DNA of 64,000 bases from JAQWRV01 sp045564915 (lineage in GTDB: Bacteria > Pseudomonadota > Alphaproteobacteria > Rhodospirillales > Rhodospirillaceae): NCBI GenBank assembly GCA_045564915.1, contig JBJLGL010000013.1, positions 62,001 through 126,000 of the forward strand, given 5' to 3'. The notes beneath the pieces were generated by a model. It ran no database searches and was not told the DNA's origin. It worked only from the letters and a program-made list of their open reading frames with translations. A program made the position numbers and the translations under genes. Numbering within the stretch: the stretch's first letter is position 1; the number at the start of each line of letters is the position of its first letter. Positions 8,472 to 17,372 of the stretch are shown piece after piece.

Positions 8472-9515
8472 TTACGCTATTGGTTTAAGAAGCGATGCGA
8501 CTCGTAACGCAACCTCTTCCTTATCGACAGATAAGGTTGGTTTTCCTCGATAGCTATCCAGACGTTCAAAAGCGGCCACGGCTCTATTTGAGAGAATATT
8601 AGCACCTGCTACAACCTGTTCCATTTCCAGAAGATTAGCGCTGCAATGTAAAACGATATCGCATCCGGCCTTTAGAGACTGGATTGCTCTATTTGTAAAA
8701 GAACCAGTCAATGATTTCATGCCCAGATCATCACTCAGTAGCAGGCCGGAAAAGCCAATACGTTTTCGGATGATACTTTTGATAATTTTAGAAGAAAGTG
8801 TTGCTGGGTTTTCTGGGTCTAGAGATGTATAGACTACATGCGCTGTCATACCAGCAACCGGCATTTTGGCCACCTTTTGGAAGGGCTGGCAATCTCTATC
8901 GGTAATATCTCTCTCTGTAGCAGCTACAACAGGAAGCTCTTCGTGGCTATCGACGGTCGCCCGCCCATGCCCAGGTAGATGTTTTATGACTGGTATAATA
9001 CCCAAGTCTATAAGCCCCTGGCATGCTGCCTCCGCCATTTGGCTTACGACCCATGTCTCAGGGCCAATTGCTCTATTCCCAATCACATTATGAGCTCCCA
9101 TAACCGGAATATCTAATACGGGTGCACAATTAATATCTATGCCAAGCTCAAACAATTCTGTGCCAATTGCTTGCATATTCATTCGTATCGCTTGGAGAGC
9201 CTGTTCGGGGTCAACCAAGAAAAGTTGACCAAACTTATCCATTGCCGGGGCTAAACGCCAATGTGGATGAACTAGGCGCTGTACCCTGCCACCTTCTTGG
9301 TCGATAAGAACAGGTGCTCTCCAACCCACACAGCTACGCAATTGTTCTATTAACTCTCTAACTTGCTTAGGGTTTTTTATGTTACGGGAGAATAGAATAA
9401 AGCCAAATGGCTTAGATGCTTCAAAAAAATCGATCTCAGATGAGGTCAGTTTTAAACCAGAGCAACCAAAAACAGCTGCGAGAGAGTTTCTCCACACACT
9501 ATTCGTTACTGACAA
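8472..9515 (-). CDS. nagZ: beta-N-acetylhexosaminidase NagZ
   Basis: A 347-residue GH3 cytoplasmic enzyme that releases GlcNAc from anhydro-muropeptides during cell-wall recycling. Signatures: IDQEGGRVQRL (71-81), KHLPGHGRATVDSHEELP (178-195) carrying the Asp189/His191 acid-base dyad, and the nucleophile Asp262 in LLLSDDLGM. The start overlaps the upstream SPOR-protein gene by 17 bases, an overlap long enough to suggest coupling. Short single-domain length is normal for NagZ. Confidence 0.95.
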   Translation of the reverse strand: MSVTNSVWRNSLAAVFGCSGLKLTSSEIDFFEASKPFGFILFSRNIKNPKQVRELIEQLRSCVGWRAPVLIDQEGGRVQRLVHPHWRLAPAMDKFGQLFLVDPEQALQAIRMNMQAIGTELFELGIDINCAPVLDIPVMGAHNVIGNRAIGPETWVVSQMAEAACQGLIDLGIIPVIKHLPGHGRATVDSHEELPVVAATERDITDRDCQPFQKVAKMPVAGMTAHVVYTSLDPENPATLSSKIIKSIIRKRIGFSGLLLSDDLGMKSLTGSFTNRAIQSLKAGCDIVLHCSANLLEMEQVVAGANILSNRAVAAFERLDSYRGKPTLSVDKEEVALRVASLLKPIA

Positions 9516-10443
9516 TGAGACACCCTAATTTTTCTGCCGCTAGTGCGGAACACAATTGCTCTGCATCACTCCGACTTCCTAGTGGACCGGCCCGTAAGCG
9601 ATAATATATTCCCCGTTCTCCTAGATCGGCTTTCACAATAACAGGGCGATATGCCCCAAGCAGTCGTGAATGCTTCCGACTCATGCGATCCCACTCCTCT
9701 AGAGCTGCTTCTTTAGATCGCAACGCTGCCATTTGAATAAGGTAATCACCCGAAAGAGCTACTACAAGATTCTCAAGAGATTGCCCTTGGTCGATAGGAA
9801 CTTCCGGAGATGCCTGCTCGGTCTGCTCCAGATTAGGGCGTACAGATTGAGGCTCGGGTATCATGAGGGCCTCCGGAGTAGCAGACCCATCTGTAGCGTT
9901 AGTTACCAGACGTGGTTCCTCTGGGGTAGCAGTAGCAACTTTAATATCCGGTTCAGGGGGCGCAATTGTAGAAGTATTAGTAATTAGTTCCTCAGGCGCC
10001 AAACTCTCAACAGCAATACTATCCGGCTGTGCAATAATAGGCGCTTTGGGGGCCTCCGGAGGTGGTAGAATGCTCTCAACAGTGGGCTTAGGGGCACTAT
10101 CGCTAAGACGTTCGTAAACTAGTTTATCTTGATTCTCGACTTTTAGGCCACCGGGATCGTCTGGACGTACTTTAAAAGGCTCCGGTGCAGCCGCAATCAG
10201 CGGTGTCTGACCTCGCTCAGCTGCACCCCCTGGCCCGAAGACAAACCATGTAGCTGTTCCTGCAATGACGGCACCCACCAGCACCCCAAGGATTAGTCCT
10301 ATAGTTCGGGTCTTCCCACCTGCTTGATCACGCCCGTAATATTCATCATCAAATACCGGCTTAATGAATGAGGCTCCACCTTCGTTTTTACCTTCACTCT
10401 GACGAACTGGTATTCTCAGGAAACGCTCAACACCTTTCATCAA
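9499..10443 (-). CDS. SPOR-domain membrane-anchored protein
   Basis: The 314-residue protein has a short cytoplasmic N-terminus, one membrane helix (about 48-70), a Pro/Glu/Ala-rich periplasmic linker of roughly 160 residues and a C-terminal SPOR domain (about 232-311, beginning GDYLIQMAALRS). SPOR domains bind denuded glycan at the septum, so a role in division-site wall remodelling is likely. The start overlaps the argS stop (ATGA) and the end overlaps nagZ. Its place between argS and nagZ is the usual alphaproteobacterial arrangement. Confidence 0.9.
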   Translation of the reverse strand: MMKGVERFLRIPVRQSEGKNEGGASFIKPVFDDEYYGRDQAGGKTRTIGLILGVLVGAVIAGTATWFVFGPGGAAERGQTPLIAAAPEPFKVRPDDPGGLKVENQDKLVYERLSDSAPKPTVESILPPPEAPKAPIIAQPDSIAVESLAPEELITNTSTIAPPEPDIKVATATPEEPRLVTNATDGSATPEALMIPEPQSVRPNLEQTEQASPEVPIDQGQSLENLVVALSGDYLIQMAALRSKEAALEEWDRMSRKHSRLLGAYRPVIVKADLGERGIYYRLRAGPLGSRSDAEQLCSALAAEKLGCLIVSNE

Positions 10444-12215
10444 CGCATCTCCTCTACAGGTTGCACACCAAATACTTCTAATCCTGACGCTATCACTAGG
10501 GCAACTGAGCGAACAAGCGCCAAACGCGCATATGATAAGTCTGGATCACTTGGTATAAGAAAGCGAAACTCAGCGTTTTCATTGCCACGATTCCACAAGG
10601 CATGGAGTTCTGAGGCTAAGTCGTAGAGATAAAAAGCAATACGATGTGGTTCATGAGCTTGCGCAGCCGACTCTACAGTTCTAGGCCATGCACTTACTAA
10701 TCGCATAATTGCTAGTTCTTTAGGCTGTATACATAAAGCCAAATTTGCTTTGGCAAGGCTAGAATCCGATAAATCTATTTCTCGGAAAATCTCTCGTGCA
10801 TGCCGTAATACAGACTTAATACGAGCATGTGCATATTGAACGTAGAAAACTGGATTATCCCTAGATTTCTCAGTAACTTTCGCATAGTCAAAATCAAGCG
10901 GTGCATCGTTCTTACGACTCAACATAATAAAACGAACAACATCCTTTCCAACTGCATCAATAAGATCACGTAAGGTTATAAATTTCCCGGCCCGCTTTGA
11001 CATTTTTACTGGCTCGCCATCATCAAGAATCTTGACCATCTGGCATAGTTTAACATCTAACACAGCATCACCCTTAGACAAGGCCTGAACAGCAGCCTGC
11101 ATGCGTTTGACATAGCCTCCATGATCTGCCCCCCAAACATTAATCATCTTGGCAAACCCACGTTCAAATTTATCTCGATGATAGGCAACATCAGAAGCAA
11201 AATACGTCCAGCTCCCATCTGATTTTTTGAATGGTCGGTCTACATCATCACCAAATCCCGTTGACTTAAACAAAAGTTGGGGACGCTGCTCCCAATTGTC
11301 CGACCTCATACCTTTTGGTGGCTCAAGTACACCGGTGTAGACTAGTCCATTCTCCTCAAGATTACTGATAGCACGTTCAATGCATCCGTTATCCACTAGA
11401 TCACGCTCGGACGTCCACACTGTTTGTTCTACGCCTAACGCTGCCAAATCACTTCGAATTAACTCCAGCATGGATTCTATGGCAAATGTCCTTGTTGGTA
11501 CTAACCATCTTTCTTCACCTAAACCTGCCCACTTATCGCCATCGTTTCTTGCCAGGCTCGCAGCAGCATCCTTAAGATAATCACCTGCATACTCTATCGT
11601 TCCATCCTCAACGGCGGCCTGAATTTCTCCTTCACCTTTCTGACCAAGTGCCTCGAGATAGCGGAAATGAAAAGCACGGGCTAGTGAGTCCACCTGCGCC
11701 CCCGCGTCATTGATATAATACTCTTTTGTAACTGCGTAACCCACTTTGCCCAGAAGTGCCGCGAGAGCGTCCCCAAAAACAGCGCCACGCGCGTGCCCTA
11801 CATGCAAGGGGCCAGTCGGATTTGCCGACACGTATTCTATATTGACTGGTTGTTGTTGACCTATCTGGCTATCACCAAAAGTAGTGCCAGATTCCAAAAC
11901 AACTCGGGTCACTCTATACCATAAGGAATCACTCAGCTTTAGATTAATAAAGCCAGGCCCAGCTACATCTGCTCCCATGACATCATCAAGACGCAAAAGA
12001 TGACCAACTAGGATGTCTGCAAATTCTCGTGGCTTCATGCCCGCTTTTCTTGAGAGCACCAAAGCTGCATTGGTGGCAACATCACCGTGAGTCGTATCCC
12101 GGGGTGATTCTACCGTTACTGAATCAAGCTCAAGATCAGAAGGAAGTAGCCCTTCGTCTACCAGATTCTGGATTGCTACTAGAAGCTCGTCCCTCATTGT
12201 ATCAAAAATATTCAT
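10440..12215 (-). CDS. argS: arginyl-tRNA synthetase
   Basis: A 591-residue class I synthetase that charges tRNA-Arg. The HIGH-type motif appears as PTGPLHVGHARG (near 132-143), the KMSKS equivalent as KMSKRAGKF, and the C-terminal anticodon-binding DALR domain begins with NPVFYVQYAHARI. The start codon overlaps the dgt stop and the stop overlaps the SPOR gene start (both ATGA), so three consecutive genes are translationally coupled. Length and motifs are complete. Confidence 0.96.
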   Translation of the reverse strand: MNIFDTMRDELLVAIQNLVDEGLLPSDLELDSVTVESPRDTTHGDVATNAALVLSRKAGMKPREFADILVGHLLRLDDVMGADVAGPGFINLKLSDSLWYRVTRVVLESGTTFGDSQIGQQQPVNIEYVSANPTGPLHVGHARGAVFGDALAALLGKVGYAVTKEYYINDAGAQVDSLARAFHFRYLEALGQKGEGEIQAAVEDGTIEYAGDYLKDAAASLARNDGDKWAGLGEERWLVPTRTFAIESMLELIRSDLAALGVEQTVWTSERDLVDNGCIERAISNLEENGLVYTGVLEPPKGMRSDNWEQRPQLLFKSTGFGDDVDRPFKKSDGSWTYFASDVAYHRDKFERGFAKMINVWGADHGGYVKRMQAAVQALSKGDAVLDVKLCQMVKILDDGEPVKMSKRAGKFITLRDLIDAVGKDVVRFIMLSRKNDAPLDFDYAKVTEKSRDNPVFYVQYAHARIKSVLRHAREIFREIDLSDSSLAKANLALCIQPKELAIMRLVSAWPRTVESAAQAHEPHRIAFYLYDLASELHALWNRGNENAEFRFLIPSDPDLSYARLALVRSVALVIASGLEVFGVQPVEEMR

Positions 12216-13402
12216 ATCACCAGTGGCCCAAAAAAGCGGGTATGTTCCTTGAGGGCAAATCTATAGGTCATCCCCGCAATATAGTCTGCAACACGTCTTG
12301 CGGTCCTTAAGCCACGCGGCCCATCCATATTCACCTGCCAGTCTTCCGGAAGGTGGGAGGGATCGTTGTGAAGTAGGCCAAAAAGATCGCGTACAACGCG
12401 CTTAGCTTCGTCTGTCATTCGCAATACACGGTCGTGCCGGTACATATTAGCAAAGAGAAAGTCCTTCAAGGCTTTATCATTATTTTTCATTTCCTTAGAG
12501 AAACACACCACGGGCTCCCCGAGGACATGCACGTCTTGCTGAGAATTTGGTACTAAGCGTTGGTAATTATTAGCAGACCTGATAATAACATCATTGACCA
12601 TATGGCCAATGAGTCGCCGTACAATCTCATGTGTCTGACGACCTTCATTTAGATCAGGAAATTCTTCCTCAACTGAAACAACAATTGGTCCGATCAACGG
12701 AACCGCCTTGAGGCTGTGAAGAGAAAATAGGTTTGCAGTGAGGCCATCATCAATATCATGAGCATTGTAGGCAATATCATCCGCAACAGCTGCTACTTGG
12801 GCCTCTGCAGATGCATGCTTATCCAATTCAAGGTCGTGCTCCACAACATACTCTTGAATCGCAAGTGGAATTTTCGGTGTCAAGTTGGCGTCGAGTAGAG
12901 GGCCATTATGTTTCACCAAACCCTCGAGCATTTCCCAGGTGAGATTAAGTCCATCGAAAGTGGGATAACGCCGCTCAAGCTTTGTTACTATCCTTAAGGC
13001 CTGCGCATTATGATCAAAACCGTTATAATTCTTCATACAGGCCTTTAGTGCATCTTCCCCAGCATGCCCAAAACAAGTATGCCCAAGATCATGAGCCAGC
13101 GCCAAGGCCTCTGCCAAATCTTCATTGAGTCCGAGAAAGCGACTTATTGATCGCGCGATCTGCGAAACTTCGAGGCTGTGTGATAAACGGGTCCTATAGT
13201 TATCCCCCTCGTGGTAAACAAATACCTGGGTCTTATATTTCAGCCGGCGGAAAGCACTCGAGTGCACGATCCTATCTCGGTCTCTTTGATATGCACTTCG
13301 GGTGCCAGCTTCCGTTTCTAAGTAAAGGCGTCCGCGGGAAATGCTCGATTCGACAGCGATGCCCTTTAAGCAATTCTGGCAGGCAGAAAGGTCAATTATC
13401 AT
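12212..13402 (-). CDS. dgt: deoxyguanosinetriphosphate triphosphohydrolase-like protein
   Basis: An HD-domain dNTPase of about 396 residues. The HD metal residues are in RLSHSLEVSQIARSI (His75) and LAHDLGHTCFGHAGEDAL (His104-Asp105). The N-terminal segment RDRDRIVHSSAFRRLKYKTQVF is typical of the alphaproteobacterial type. I chose ATG 13402, which starts MIIDLSAC: it has a GTAGGG-like ribosome site about 8 bases upstream and family-like spacing. An upstream in-frame ATG at 13438 would add 12 residues but has no ribosome site. It is the first gene of the leftward operon and diverges from erpA. Confidence 0.92.
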   Translation of the reverse strand: MIIDLSACQNCLKGIAVESSISRGRLYLETEAGTRSAYQRDRDRIVHSSAFRRLKYKTQVFVYHEGDNYRTRLSHSLEVSQIARSISRFLGLNEDLAEALALAHDLGHTCFGHAGEDALKACMKNYNGFDHNAQALRIVTKLERRYPTFDGLNLTWEMLEGLVKHNGPLLDANLTPKIPLAIQEYVVEHDLELDKHASAEAQVAAVADDIAYNAHDIDDGLTANLFSLHSLKAVPLIGPIVVSVEEEFPDLNEGRQTHEIVRRLIGHMVNDVIIRSANNYQRLVPNSQQDVHVLGEPVVCFSKEMKNNDKALKDFLFANMYRHDRVLRMTDEAKRVVRDLFGLLHNDPSHLPEDWQVNMDGPRGLRTARRVADYIAGMTYRFALKEHTRFFGPLVI

Positions 13403-13518
13403 GTATCGAACCCTACAGGAGTGACTATTTTCAGGCAATTCTAGCTTTTTGTGTGGAGCAGCCGCTTGAAGACACCTCTCGGTGACTATACATTACCCCT
13501 AAGCCGAAAGGTTGCTAA

Positions 13519-13866
13519 ATGAACGAACTAAGTCCAGCCCCTACTGTGGCCCTGTCCAAGCGGGCTGCCACAAAAGTACAGAGTCTCATCGCCGAAGAAG
13601 GTGATGCTAGTCTTATGCTACGCCTGAGTATCTCCGGAGGTGGATGTTCCGGCTTTTCCTATGGTTTCAGTTTAGATGCTGACTCTACCGGGGATGATAA
13701 GGTTTTCGAGTTTCATGGAGTAAAGTTGGTGATCGACGATATGTCACTAGAAATGCTTAGTGGATCTGAGATTGATTACGTGGAAGATATGCTAGCTTCT
13801 TCATTTAGGATAAATAATCCAAATGCGAGCTCCACATGTGGATGTGGTACATCTTTTTCAGTCTAA
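13519..13866 (+). CDS. erpA: iron-sulfur cluster insertion protein, HesB/ErpA family
   Basis: A 115-residue A-type carrier that delivers Fe-S clusters to target proteins. The three conserved cysteines are Cys43 (in GGGCSGFSYGF) and Cys107/Cys109 (in the C-terminal CGCG). The gene diverges from dgt, the standard alphaproteobacterial arrangement, and ends 3 bases before the convergent gene at 13869. The gene symbol follows that context; IscA would be an alternative name on sequence alone. Confidence 0.92.
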   Translation: MNELSPAPTVALSKRAATKVQSLIAEEGDASLMLRLSISGGGCSGFSYGFSLDADSTGDDKVFEFHGVKLVIDDMSLEMLSGSEIDYVEDMLASSFRINNPNASSTCGCGTSFSV

Positions 13867-13868
13867 AC

Positions 13869-14552
13869 TCAGAACTCTTCGGTACTCATCCAATTTTCAC
13901 ATAGATTTTGTAAAGCGCCATAATTAGCATCAGTGTCTATAATGGAATTGCGTCGTCGCTGTTCCGTTATAAAAGCCTGTATTGTAGGTTCGATGCGTCT
14001 ATGCAGCTCCTGAATAGCGCGATCTACTCCAAGGTCTGATAAGACTACAAAAGTAGGTGGCATTATACTGAGTTGCTCTTCCAGGCTTAATCTAATACGA
14101 GCACCATAATTCTTGATAACGTCATTATTGATAGCTACATGCTCATTTTCATGATCAAGAATTGTACGGTATTCACAAGATCCTTTTTTGTATTCCTGCG
14201 CGATGTAGACCTCAAATTTATCAAAGCCAAAAGTTGCTTTAACCTCATCAAGATAGATGCAGTATCCGCCTCCTTGGAGAGGGAGTGAGCGAGTTGAAGC
14301 AGCAAACGACATTCCTATCTCAGCATACGTAATACCGATCGCATTTGAGTGAGATCTGTTTAACTGCTCTTTGCCCTGTCTGTAGAGCTGGCGGATTTCA
14401 TCGATAGTGAGTAAGTGATTATAGGAAACAGGGACAAAAATAGTATCAAAAGCTAACCGAATAGTTCTACTGTAGGGTGGACACAGCTCTGACTGAGCCC
14501 ACGCTGGATTGCTGTGAAGCCCTATAACAAGAAGTAGCATCAAATAGCGCAT
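13869..14552 (-). CDS. secreted protein with HExxH zincin motif, function unknown
   Basis: I do not recognise a named family. From ATG 14552 the product is 227 residues, with a Sec signal peptide (RYLMLLLVIG core, likely cleavage after PAWA). It contains HENEH (H134-E-x-x-H138), a gluzincin-type zinc motif, preceded by TILD. Four or more cysteines suit an exported, disulfide-bonded protein. An in-frame extension to 14639 is possible but would start inside the terminator of the neighbouring gene, so the shorter form is preferred. It converges on erpA. A metallopeptidase role is inference; no third zinc ligand could be assigned. Confidence 0.72.
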   Translation of the reverse strand: MRYLMLLLVIGLHSNPAWAQSELCPPYSRTIRLAFDTIFVPVSYNHLLTIDEIRQLYRQGKEQLNRSHSNAIGITYAEIGMSFAASTRSLPLQGGGYCIYLDEVKATFGFDKFEVYIAQEYKKGSCEYRTILDHENEHVAINNDVIKNYGARIRLSLEEQLSIMPPTFVVLSDLGVDRAIQELHRRIEPTIQAFITEQRRRNSIIDTDANYGALQNLCENWMSTEEF

Positions 14553-14611
14553 CTCTAATAGTAAGCAATTGTGTACGCTCATAAAAGAGAACTGAACTCT
14601 TCGGAAATCAC

Positions 14612-14654
14612 CCCGAAAAGAAAGAGGCCCAGAACTCAATAGTTCTGGGCCTCT
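14612..14654 (-). terminator. Rho-independent terminator of first TonB receptor gene
   Basis: A perfect 14-bp stem (14623-14636 paired with 14641-14654, arm AGAGGCCCAGAACT) with a 4-base loop is followed on the minus strand by TTCTTTTC. It starts 30 bases after the stop codon at 14684. Confidence 0.88.
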
Positions 14655-14683
14655 CTGGGGACCTCCTCCCCTATATCGGGATC

Positions 14684-17272
14684 CTAGAAGCCAATTCTAG
14701 TTCTTAAACCAAATTGCCGTTTTTGCTGTGGATTGACCGAAATTCCTATGAAACGGGTGAAATTAAAGTTACCCGCATCGTAGAAAAAATCGATGGTCTG
14801 CTGTGTACCAAGCCAAGTGCTCGTATCAAACAAGTTACGCACATAAAACTCAATACGGAAATCTTCTTTCTCAAAGCCTGCTCGAGCATGAGTAAGCATA
14901 TAAGCCTCACCGCGCATAATATTGGCTAAGTCTGCCCAATAACCGCCATTATAAATGACGTCAGCGCGGGCAAACCAATCCCAATCACCGGTAAGCTCAT
15001 CTTGATAAGTCGATGATAGATTACCCATCCATTTCGGATAACGCGTGGCCGACAAACCATCCATATTTACCAGGCCAGTAGCCTGGATTGATGAGCGGTT
15101 ATCAAATCTGGTCCATTCATTTGTCTGGTAACTCACATTGAGATTAGCATCCCAGTTTTCTGTGATCGCCATTCCAGATTCAACTTCCAAACCATAGAGT
15201 TCTTGGCTACCTGACACTGAGATAGTCAGACTATTTGCAAACGAGTTAGGAAGGCCATCACGTAAAAGTGGGTTTTCATCGTCACGCACCCAACTAACAG
15301 ACAGACCAAAGGGTAAGTTATTCCACTTATAGTAATAAGCAGCTGCATTGAAGCGGAAACGGCCATCACCCAGAACTTGCTTCCATCCCAACTCATACGA
15401 ATTTAATGTTTGCGCTGGTGTGGAACCTAAAGCCTGACCACCAGGTAATTGCGAGGCGATTTGATCACACTCTGATGCCGTAGACTGCTGACCTGTAATT
15501 GGTGATGTGTAAGGCACCGTAAAGGCGCCCGGAGCACAGGTTGCGACAAGTCCGTTAGTTGCCCCTGGCAGAATTCCCTTAGAAAACTGAGCATAGAGAT
15601 TGGTGTCATCCGTAGGCTGGTAGCTCAAAATCACACGTGGTGTGATTTCTTTGTACTTGTCTGTAAAAGAGAAACCAGACTGGGCGACCGTACGCTTATC
15701 GATAGAATACCTGGCCTCGATATCAAGTGTAAGTTCGTCAGTGATGTCATAAGACAAGGAAGCATACCCTGCGTAAACCAAAGCAACATTGCCGCTTGTG
15801 GGCGGCAAAGTAAACTGACCCGGCCCAGCAGTTTCACATGCACCCGAGCGCAAGGGTCCTGTACACGCTGCAATCAGGAGGCCACCAGCACCACTGGTAG
15901 TATATTCTTGGTCATAATAAGTCGCGCCGACGAGATAGCGTAACCGTTGATCCTCGGGTGAGGATAGCCGAGCTTCGACGCTATAGTCTTCCCCGAACTT
16001 TGGATCGACCGAATACCAGCCTGGGGTATCGTCGTTATCGTAGTCACGCAAGAAGTTCACTCCGGACCTATTATAGCCGGCCAGTACTGTCACAGTATGG
16101 CCGTTAAGCACTTCAGCATCTCCGGTAAACGCTACCCGCTTTTGATAACGTTCCATCCCGAAACTATCAAGCGTGGGAACACCTGGAATGAATACTTGAT
16201 CAAGCAGACGTTCTTTAATGATATTAGGCTGTGGTCCAATTAAAAGTGAGAAGGGACTTGCGACAAACCCTACACGGCCTGTCTTAGCCATGATCTGCGG
16301 GCGCAACGTTGTTTCACTAGAGAAGCTTGGGCCAAACGGACTACGAATATTTGGCACCTTGCCACAATAGTAAGCAGAAAGGCCGTTTTGAGCTGGTGTA
16401 ATTGTGCCCCCGCCACGCTGGTAGGTCTTGCCAGCACAACTGTTCGCATCTTCTAGTTTTTGCGTTCCAATAAAGGGGGCCACAGCAGGGCCATCATCAT
16501 CTTTTTGATAGTTCACACGCAGCTTAAAGGACGATGTCTCAGTCGGCTCACCATAAAGAACAGCACTGATAGTCCGCGTTGATTCTTCGCCTAACTCACC
16601 GCCATCATTTGCGGTCCACTCCGCACCCCTGTTGTATGAGCGTACATTGATTGAATAGCCTAACTTGCCTTCGATCAGCGGACCATTAAAAGATGCGTTT
16701 ATATCAAAGTTTTCGTAAGTACCCGCAGTCGCGGTAATAGAGTTTTCAGCCTCTTCGAGGTTAGGATTCTTGGTGATGTAGTTGATTGCACCAGCAAATG
16801 TATTGCGGCCAAAGAATGCTGACTGCGGACCCTTAATAACCTCAACTCGTTCCAAATCTCCTAGACCTATGACATTGGAATTACCGAGCATGAAAATACC
16901 GTCGACAAACAATGATGTTGGGGCCAAGTGGTCATTGGTTGAACCCGCTCCGGTTGCACCACGAAGACGAATTAGGGAATCAATACGACCTGCGCGAGTA
17001 CTTCCCATGCGGGTTTCAAACGACAGACCAGCAGTCTGTTGTGCTAAATCTCCAAAATCTTGGAAACCAGCTGCATTAATGTCATCTGCCGTAAAGGCAG
17101 TAATCGTCAGAGGAATTTCCTGCAAACTTTCTGAGCGCTTACGTGCTGTAACAACGATTTCATCAAGCGTTACTTGCTGAGCGGCAGCTGGTAATGAAAT
17201 CGTGTTACCTCCCAGCATGACTGTTGCCGCAACCGAAGCACACAACGCAACCCTGCTTATTCTTAGGCCCAT
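14684..17272 (-). CDS. TonB-dependent outer-membrane receptor (tandem copy A)
   Basis: An 862-residue outer-membrane active transporter powered by TonB-ExbBD. It has a signal peptide ending near residue 31 (AAAQQ), a TonB-box-like LDEIVVTARKR, a plug domain with RLRG and VEVIKGPQSAFFGRNTFAGAIN, and a 22-strand barrel ending in a terminal Phe. It is very similar along its whole length to the next gene upstream (17373-19967); differences cluster in predicted loops. The substrate is unknown; the plug wording is that of the large family typical of sphingomonad-like and marine Alphaproteobacteria. It has its own terminator and about 100 bases separate it from copy B. Confidence 0.94.
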   Translation of the reverse strand: MGLRISRVALCASVAATVMLGGNTISLPAAAQQVTLDEIVVTARKRSESLQEIPLTITAFTADDINAAGFQDFGDLAQQTAGLSFETRMGSTRAGRIDSLIRLRGATGAGSTNDHLAPTSLFVDGIFMLGNSNVIGLGDLERVEVIKGPQSAFFGRNTFAGAINYITKNPNLEEAENSITATAGTYENFDINASFNGPLIEGKLGYSINVRSYNRGAEWTANDGGELGEESTRTISAVLYGEPTETSSFKLRVNYQKDDDGPAVAPFIGTQKLEDANSCAGKTYQRGGGTITPAQNGLSAYYCGKVPNIRSPFGPSFSSETTLRPQIMAKTGRVGFVASPFSLLIGPQPNIIKERLLDQVFIPGVPTLDSFGMERYQKRVAFTGDAEVLNGHTVTVLAGYNRSGVNFLRDYDNDDTPGWYSVDPKFGEDYSVEARLSSPEDQRLRYLVGATYYDQEYTTSGAGGLLIAACTGPLRSGACETAGPGQFTLPPTSGNVALVYAGYASLSYDITDELTLDIEARYSIDKRTVAQSGFSFTDKYKEITPRVILSYQPTDDTNLYAQFSKGILPGATNGLVATCAPGAFTVPYTSPITGQQSTASECDQIASQLPGGQALGSTPAQTLNSYELGWKQVLGDGRFRFNAAAYYYKWNNLPFGLSVSWVRDDENPLLRDGLPNSFANSLTISVSGSQELYGLEVESGMAITENWDANLNVSYQTNEWTRFDNRSSIQATGLVNMDGLSATRYPKWMGNLSSTYQDELTGDWDWFARADVIYNGGYWADLANIMRGEAYMLTHARAGFEKEDFRIEFYVRNLFDTSTWLGTQQTIDFFYDAGNFNFTRFIGISVNPQQKRQFGLRTRIGF

Positions 17273-17308
17273 AACATTAATACCCCTACCTTACCTAAAT
17301 ACCCCAAA

Positions 17309-17349
17309 CGTAAAGAAACAGCCTTACACCCTCTTCAGGGTGTAAGGCT
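17309..17349 (-). terminator. Rho-independent terminator of second TonB receptor gene
   Basis: A perfect 13-bp stem (17320-17332 with 17337-17349, arm AGCCTTACACCCT) and 4-base loop is followed on the minus strand by GTTTCTTT. It lies between the stop of copy B (17373) and the start of copy A (17272), so the two receptor genes are probably separate transcripts or joined by read-through. Confidence 0.85.
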
Positions 17350-17372
17350 AAATATCTCAATAATTTATTTTT

